Below, piece after piece: positions 58,295-64,000 of a stretch of DNA of 64,000 nt (position 1 is its first letter; the number at the start of each line of letters is the position of its first letter). Source of the DNA: Trichaptum fuscoviolaceum (taxonomy: Eukaryota > Basidiomycota > Agaricomycetes > Hymenochaetales > Trichaptaceae); the NCBI GenBank assembly GCA_910574455.1, contig CAJSYZ010000005.1:744001-808000 (forward strand). The letters run 5' to 3'. The notes under the pieces were generated by a model that saw only the letters and a program-made list of their open reading frames with translations, ran no database searches and was not told where the DNA came from. Both the position numbers and the translations under genes were made by a program.

Positions 58295-59124
58295 TGTTAC
58301 GACCGTCGGGAATTGTAGCGGGAAACAGTTTCGGGAAACTGGAATTCACGACAAGAACCCGCGTTCGGGAATCTGGATTCGCGACTGGGAACGAGCGTGG
58401 GAATTCTGGCGGGAAACGCGCGGGATTCTATCCAGGCGCGTCGCGGGATTCTCAAGGCCAGCTAGGACTCTTCACTGCTTTGAACGTCAAGTAAGCGGAT
58501 CCCTAAGGAAGCACTCCACAAGTAAGTATTGCGCAACTAACTACACAGGAGAAAAGAGAGAGATCGCACCTAAGGAAGCACTCCACAAGAGGTCAAAAGT
58601 GGGGTGCTCCTTACGATGCCTACAGCTATTTATCTACTTCGTAAAGACTGTATAGTTAATCTACGCTAAGTGTCCTTGCGCAATGCGCACCTATCTACTA
58701 CAAACGATACATGCTACGACCGCACTGCTAGGCATGTCTATCCCGTCTCTCCAGATGGCTACGGCCTGTCCGTGGACGTCAGCGTCCGGTCCGGGGCCGC
58801 GACTAGCCAGACTAGGTATGCCAGACTGTTGCAGGTCGTCACCTTGAGGTACTAACGGATTAATGAGCGTATGTTGATAAGTGAATGTACGTGTGCCGTG
58901 GCGGGTCGTCGTAAATGAATGTGTGTATGCGTGCATGGTGGTCGGGACGGTGGTGCGGGATAGGTCACGTGAGCGGGGGATCTTGCGGGGGATCGTGCGA
59001 GTCGGGAAAGGGGTTTCGCGCGGGGAATCCAATGGCGGGATTCTCCCCGCGGGATTGTCTGCTCATGTCGGGATCCTTGGCGGGAAAGTGCGGGAAATGA
59101 GAAAAGGGGCCTGGGATCTCGACA
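58295..59124 (-). repeat. 5' LTR (right copy)
   Basis: 830 bp, the same length as the left LTR and with no difference seen on reading. As the element runs on the minus strand, this LTR holds the active promoter. Confidence 0.93.
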
Positions 59125-59129
59125 GTGCA
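59125..59129 (+). repeat. Target-site duplication, right
   Basis: GTGCA follows the right LTR and matches 52388-52392. Confidence 0.93.
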
Positions 59130-59908
59130 CATACGACAGAAATAGCACTACTCGGAGATCAAGTCTTGTAGCGAGTAGAATACTGTTGTGTTGTTCAGGA
59201 GCTCTGCATGTGCAACATTGGACTCAACTGTAGTCCTGTGTAGTTGAGCTCAAATTCTCTTTTAATAATATTCTTTTCTCATTTACAAGGCAATATATAT
59301 ATGTTTTGAAAGCGGGGGAGTGGCACATTCACGCACGGTGAAAGTGCAGTATGAACCAGAGACCCGAAGAGAGTGATTCTGCTCGGGTTGCTCATTCGGA
59401 TAGAATTCTGGGTTGAGGCGAACTGCGATAAGCAGAACATATATAAGGAGCCCAAATACACTGTGTTCCCCATGTCTATGGACTACCTACTCGCTGTCCC
59501 CGCATCGTCGAGCCTCCCCATCCGACTTGAAAGTTTGACGTGGTGTCTGCGGTAAGTCGATTCGCCTGTTAATTACTAGTTAGCGATTCTAACCCTACCT
59601 TTGTAGCGCCAGGTGATTGCGGACACCAAACCGCCGACTGTGCAGTTTGACGTGGTGACCGGCCTCGCGCAATGGTCGCCCATTTGCCGTCGAGCTTCGG
59701 TTTGACGTGGTAATGCACTTCGTAGATAGCAATACCTGTACATAGAGGGGGAGACTATTGTCAATTTTTTACTAAAGAGTAGACGGACGAAAAGGAGAAA
59801 GCCAAAATTCTGCCATTTTGTCGCGCCGTCCTAACCCTAATCCGAGAGGCAACCTGTGCCTGGAATCCGTTCGTGTCCGTAAATCATTCAAGTTGCCGAG
59901 TAGCAGAT
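59125..59908 (+). repeat. Junction spacer J5, right part
   Basis: Resumes exactly where the left part stopped. It differs from the other spacers by a CCAGTG loss near 59210, G to A changes near 59196 and 59321, and a CGG loss near 59399. The small spliced frame lies at 59472-59616. Confidence 0.75.
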
Positions 59909-60045
59909 GCGACAGAACACAGTGACGTATCCCATACATCCTCGCTACTCTTTGAAAGCCTCCGCGTCGCCCACCACTCAGCTCGGCGCCTAACTTGCAA
60001 TCTCTTCACTTCTTGCTCAACGACTGTCTCAGAGTCAAGCGACAT
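59884..60045 (-). pseudogene. EMI1-like remnant, U6
   Basis: The shared 53-codon remnant; the deletion joint is the same as in U2-U5. Confidence 0.75.
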
Positions 60046-60154
60046 GGTAAGAGGTAACGTTTGACGCGTCCCAATTGAATGGGAAGACTCCGTTCGGAGT
60101 TCCAAACGCGTATAATTGAAGATCGCTCTTGAAGGCTGTGATGATTCGAGAAAA

Positions 60155-60926
60155 ATGTCTCTTCACCCATCCATCTCGGACGCGCAGCTTGCGGAGTCGG
60201 CGACAAATCGCAGCCAATGTGGAATCAGTGACCTGCAGGAAAGCAACTGTTACGGTGTGCAAGGTGTAAGGTATGTACCATCTTGCATCTCTAATTGATA
60301 TACTTAAATCAATGATGTTGCTATGCGTGAACAGTGGACTCGTTATTGTGTGAGCTCCCAGCCTCTAAACTCCAAACTATTCTTTCTAACTTATCTCGTA
60401 CGGGAGACAGAGTGTGGAATGTCAGAAACAAGAGTGGCCGACGCACAAAATCAAATGCGATGTGAATGCGAATACCGCACGGGCACTCGCGGCCGATCCC
60501 TCTAAGCACCCAAACCTGCTGCCAGACTTCCGGGCCTGGCTTTCCACTGTCGTCCGGCCTATTGCCTGGTGCAGTCTTAATGCACTGGAAGCCAAACCCA
60601 AACTTCGAGACCTCTCCAAGAAAGCGTTCCTCATCGAACTCACGCACGTCCCCAACGCGTCGACGCTGCGGGAGAAGTTTGTTCTGAAGGAATACTCTGT
60701 GCAGACGCGCGCGCTTGCGCAAGCTGCGGTCGCCAGCGACAAGAACATCGCGCATGAGTTTGAGAAGATGTCGGGCAAGACGAGTGTTGCTACGACGATC
60801 ATCAAGGCGGGCGCGTTGGTGAAAGTGATTGGCTTCGACGCATCAAACGAAGCGCTTGCTGCTCATGACCATAGTGACGAATGGAGACCAATACTTGATA
60901 AGGCTCTGCGAGGGGAATTGACTTAG
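60155..60926 (+). pseudogene. MYND-finger gene copy, U6, damaged exon 1
   Basis: Besides the shared 13-bp loss, TGC to CGC replaces the first zinc ligand (Arg for C19). Exon 2 is 60335-60349 and exon 3 is 60411-60926, with Val for Ile in STVVRPIA. Even with the alternative donor the finger would lack ligands, so this copy is the least likely to work. Confidence 0.7.
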
Positions 60927-61482
60927 ATTTTGAACGCTCTACGCATGTCCATCCTCTCGAAAGGGTTTGGACAATAATGTGAAGTTCTTGTCCGATATAT
61001 TTCTGTCTTTTTGGTACGGTTTTGGAATTTGTTTTGTAAAGTTTTGTAGTCCTCCTTCAAGTTGCCGTTGATAACAGTAGACGTACTTCGTTTTTTTTAG
61101 TTGTTTGTGTAGTATGAAAGTAGCTTGAGAGTGCCAGTGATGTTATCCATCCGGTGACCCTGCCAGTGACTTAGAATGTTTGAATTCGTTCGCTTCCTCT
61201 TGCGCTCATCAAAACACAACGTTGCGCTTTGGTGCTCGTTGGAGACGATGGCGGGGGGCTGTGCATGAAAAGCAATTGAAAAAACTGAAGATCTGTGCCT
61301 GGAATCCGTTCGTGTCCGTAAATCATTGCCGAGTTGCGGCAACGGATGTGTATAATTATGCGTTATAGCAGATAAAGGCAACGTATCAAAGCCCTCACTG
61401 TCGTTCTCCTTCATTTTGCTCAACAGCCAACGTCTATCCGACCCTCGTCAATCATTATCCTACATTTACAAGACAGCAAAGC

Positions 61483-62935
61483 ATGCCCCCGCTTAGACTT
61501 CCAGGCGATGAAGGTGGAGGCTTCAAGATCTCGTTCTGGGGCTTGGTAGCCGCTACTATGGCTGCTTTGAAGCTCAAAGAGCACTATGATGACAACTGTG
61601 AGTTTTGTTTTTGATTGTGAACTCACCGTGTGTTCATGGCCGTTCCAGACCGCACAGTTCCCAGTGACTCTGAAGCAAATCCGCTCGCACCCCCGTCTTA
61701 CAGAGATGACGACGATGCCGACGCACAGAGTGCCATCGCGTTAGATACCACAATCCCAACACGCGCAAAAGTTAAGCGCAATCGGAGGAAATGTGTTTGC
61801 TGTGGCCTAAAGTACGTTCACAAATTGAGAGACCGCTGCGAATCTAACCGTTGGTATTACTTCAGCTGCACACTCTTCTGCAAGGCGCTCGGCATTGTCA
61901 CTCTCATTTTTGTCGTTTGGAACGGCTTCAAACTCATTAGATGGGCTATCACTGTCAGTGCATGATCTACCATCATTCAATAAACTCTAAATCTCATCAA
62001 TATACTATGTCTAGCCTGCACCCACCGGCCTCGAGGGAATGCCGGAGTACAGCAAGTCTCTCGGTTGTCTTGACGCGAAGCACTTCTACCAAGACAGTGA
62101 CAAGGGCACCTTTTATACCATCACACCGAGCGAAAATGGAGTTGACCATGAACTGTACGTCGACGGCGGCGCAGTCGGTACCATTATCATCGCACCGAGT
62201 AGCACTGCACAAGATACGACCATCAAAGTCCTTGCGCGCGTCAGCTCGAGCGACGCCTCACTTCTCTCCAAGTTGCAAATCGCCACGCCTGGTTCGTCCA
62301 TCCCGAAGCCATTCCGAATTCGCAGCGACAGCTATTTCGCACTCACATCGCCGGACAAGTCCGAGCTTGTTGCGGGGACGTGTATGCGTTATGACCTTAC
62401 CATCTACATACCGCCGACTCTGCGAGGCTTGACAATCTCAGCGCTTTCCGTCGCGCAAGTCAAATTCTCCGATGACTTCATCGCGGACCCGCGTGAGCTG
62501 GGGTCGCTGAAGGTGAAGCTGTCGGACATCGACGAGCGCAATATGTTCCTCCCAACCGACCGTCTCGCTGCAGATAACACGAATATCGACCTAAGCGGTG
62601 GCTACATCGTGGGCGACATCGCGCTCGCGAACAGCACAGAAGTCAAGACTTCTTTCAGCTCTGCAGTGACGAAGCTGACCGTCAAGACAACCGCATATAA
62701 CATCCATGCACCGGGTAGCGAGCAGTCTGAGCGTGGAGCAACAGCGTACCTCAACACGATAACAGGCTCGGGCCGGTCGAATTTCATCTTCGAGAACACC
62801 GTCAGTCGTCCCATCCGTAGTGACCACGGTACACGAGGATGGGGAGACTTGTACCTTACTTACAGAAAGGCGAATTTCAACGGCAAGATTGATCTCAACG
62901 CAAAATCGTTCACTGCGCCGTGTCGGGGACCCTAA
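61483..62935 (+). CDS. Membrane protein with beta-rich outer domain, copy 6 (variant)
   Basis: Exons 61483-61597, 61649-61811, 61866-61953 and 62015-62935; 428 aa. The outer domain differs from the other copies only in 62559-62865: TDRLA, GDIALANSTEVK, TGSGRSNF, and LYLTYRKANF where the others have LYKKANF. The last looks like the ancestral form, with nine bases lost in U1-U5. The rest of exon 4 is almost unchanged. Confidence 0.72.
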
Positions 62936-62961
62936 ACAACAACTACTGACATTTTTTTTAG

Positions 62962-63381
62962 CAAAACGTTAATCATTACCAATATGACTCTCCAATTGTG
63001 CACCGGGGACTCGTCATCGAGGATGAAGATCCTGATGACTTCCCTGCGCAGCCTACCCCTCCCCCTCGGAATGCTCGAGCTACTATTTCAGGTCTTCCCA
63101 CTCCAAGTACACAAACACCTACGCAACATTCTGCTGCAGCTCCTCCTATGCGTGCGCCACATGGATCCGATGCACCCTCAGACCTTTCTCTTGCCACTGA
63201 CTCGAGCGGGCATCACGTTCCCGTTATCTTTTCTGATGCAGAAACCCGCAATCCTTTCCGACCGGATTTATTCCCGACGAGTCCATTTGGAACACCAATC
63301 AAAGAACGCCCTCTGCCACAACAAGACGAAGAGCACGTTTTGTACCGGAATCCACTTGGTAGTGCGGAGAGGTCGAGGTAG
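62962..63381 (+). CDS. Pro/Ser/Thr-rich open exon, U6 variant
   Basis: Open over 139 codons. It starts HYQYDSPIVHRG where the other units read HYLYDSPTVHRE, which makes it match the second exon-like piece 0.57 kb downstream more closely. Confidence 0.35.
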   Translation, partial: QNVNHYQYDSPIVHRGLVIEDEDPDDFPAQPTPPPRNARATISGLPTPSTQTPTQHSAAAPPMRAPHGSDAPSDLSLATDSSGHHVPVIFSDAETRNPFRPDLFPTSPFGTPIKERPLPQQDEEHVLYRNPLGSAERSR

Positions 63382-64000
63382 CGAGTTCAGCAGCACAACT
63401 GTCGGCGACAGAGAATCGAGTTGGGCTCGTGAGTGTCATCATTTCGCTTTTGACACATCTCTGACATATGCTTGCAAGTTCCGGCAATACCACTTGAAAT
63501 GAGAGACGGCGAAATAAGTTGGGGTGCGCAACCAGGTGAGTATTTGCACTACCAATACGACTCTCCAATTGTGCACCGGGGGCGTCGAAGACGAATGCAG
63601 GGTTGGCTATCGTCTACATGGTAAGTGAATGGCTCTGATAGAGTGGTACCGAATAGCTGGTAAGTGTTTCCAACCCCCTTCCGTTATCTCACACCGGTAC
63701 ACTTATATCCGGTAACTTCACCAACTACGTAGGCAATGACTTCTCTATCTTGACTCCTGTATTTTGAATTAGAACTGCAATAGACGGATTTGGTCTTTCG
63801 CCGAACTTGCGCGACCTATGGCATCTCTACTGCAACAAGGTGCCGAGTCAGCGACACCAAGACCTCAGATAGCTTCTGCGCCTCGCACTATGTCAATCTC
63901 TCACTGGTGACAATACCAACTCGCGAGCACTAGTTCTAGTTCGCGTACCATCTTCGCGGGCGCGCTCTCATCGAACGGAAACCTCACGCGCGTCAGCCAG
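63382..64000 (+). repeat. Start of decayed region of U6
   Basis: Contains the second HYQYDSPIVHRG piece near 63555 and the first part of degenerate block 1. Cut by the window edge. Confidence 0.6.

Larger units (their letters stand above)
52393..59124 (-). mobile_element. Complete Ty3/gypsy chromovirus, 6,732 bp
   Basis: It has two 830-bp LTRs with TG...CA ends, a 5-bp target duplication, gag and pol on the minus strand, an integrase-chromodomain C-terminus, and a polypurine tract next to the left LTR. The order protease-RT-RNase H-integrase is that of Ty3/gypsy. Both LTRs appear identical over their whole length, so insertion was recent. It interrupts junction spacer J5 only; no other unit has it, so it arrived after the array formed. 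Confidence 0.95.
41575..59908 (+). repeat. Tandem unit U5 (full length, interrupted by retrotransposon)
   Basis: Subtracting the 6,737 bp of element plus target duplication leaves 11,597 bp, the normal unit length. The left part (to about 42690) matches U2-U4. From about 42755 to at least 45092 it matches U1. Confidence 0.88.
59909..64000 (+). repeat. Tandem unit U6 (runs off the window)
   Basis: The most diverged unit. It has both shared lesions, U1-like features in some parts (for example GGTACGGTTTTGG near 61014 and the U1-type intron 1 of the membrane-protein gene) and U2-like features in others. It continues past the right edge, so the array is longer than the window. Confidence 0.88.

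Overview
The window looks like nuclear DNA of a filamentous basidiomycete, most likely an Agaricomycete. The reasons are short introns (49-64 nt) with GT...AG ends and CTAAC/CTGAC-like branch sites, a eukaryotic tRNA-Ala(CGC) with a Pol III T-run, MYND-finger and EMI1-type (DUF3128-like) genes, and a Ty3/gypsy chromovirus. The species cannot be fixed from sequence alone.

Layout: positions 1-781 are single-copy (tRNA-Ala, then about 650 bp without a recognisable gene). From about 782 to the right edge the window is one head-to-tail tandem array of a unit with a period of about 11.61 kb: U1 782-12668, U2 12669-18343 (short, lacking an internal 5,944 bp), U3 18344-29958, U4 29959-41574, U5 41575-59908 (carrying a 6.73-kb retrotransposon) and U6 59909 to beyond 64000. 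Each full unit holds, in order: (a) a minus-strand EMI1-like gene diverging from (b) a plus-strand MYND zinc-finger gene across a 113-bp promoter; (c) a four-exon gene for a single-pass membrane protein with a large beta-rich outer domain; (d) a Pro/Ser-rich open exon; (e) about 7.2 kb of decayed sequence made of three diverged copies of one block; and (f) a junction spacer of about 1 kb (J).

The copies are unequal. Only U1 has an intact EMI1-like gene (twin CX9C) and an intact MYND exon 1. U2-U6 all share the same internal loss of about 250 bp in the EMI1-like gene and the same 13-bp loss in MYND exon 1, so the amplified unit descends from an already damaged copy. The membrane-protein gene stays open in U1-U4 and U6 and is frameshifted in U5. 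U5 is a mosaic of U1-like and U2-U4-like sequence. U6 carries a 0.3-kb diverged patch in the membrane-protein gene.

The retrotransposon (52393-59124, minus strand) is complete and appears recent: two 830-bp LTRs that look identical, a 5-bp target duplication, gag, and pol with protease, RT, RNase H, integrase and a C-terminal chromodomain. Gag and pol share one frame broken by a single TAG. Pol continues through the polypurine tract into the LTR.

I see no CRISPR, rRNA or bacterial features. The most unusual points are the amplification of a unit with two of its genes already broken, the compensating splice-site arrangement in the damaged MYND copies, the paired MluI-box promoter, and the gag-TAG-pol layout of the chromovirus.
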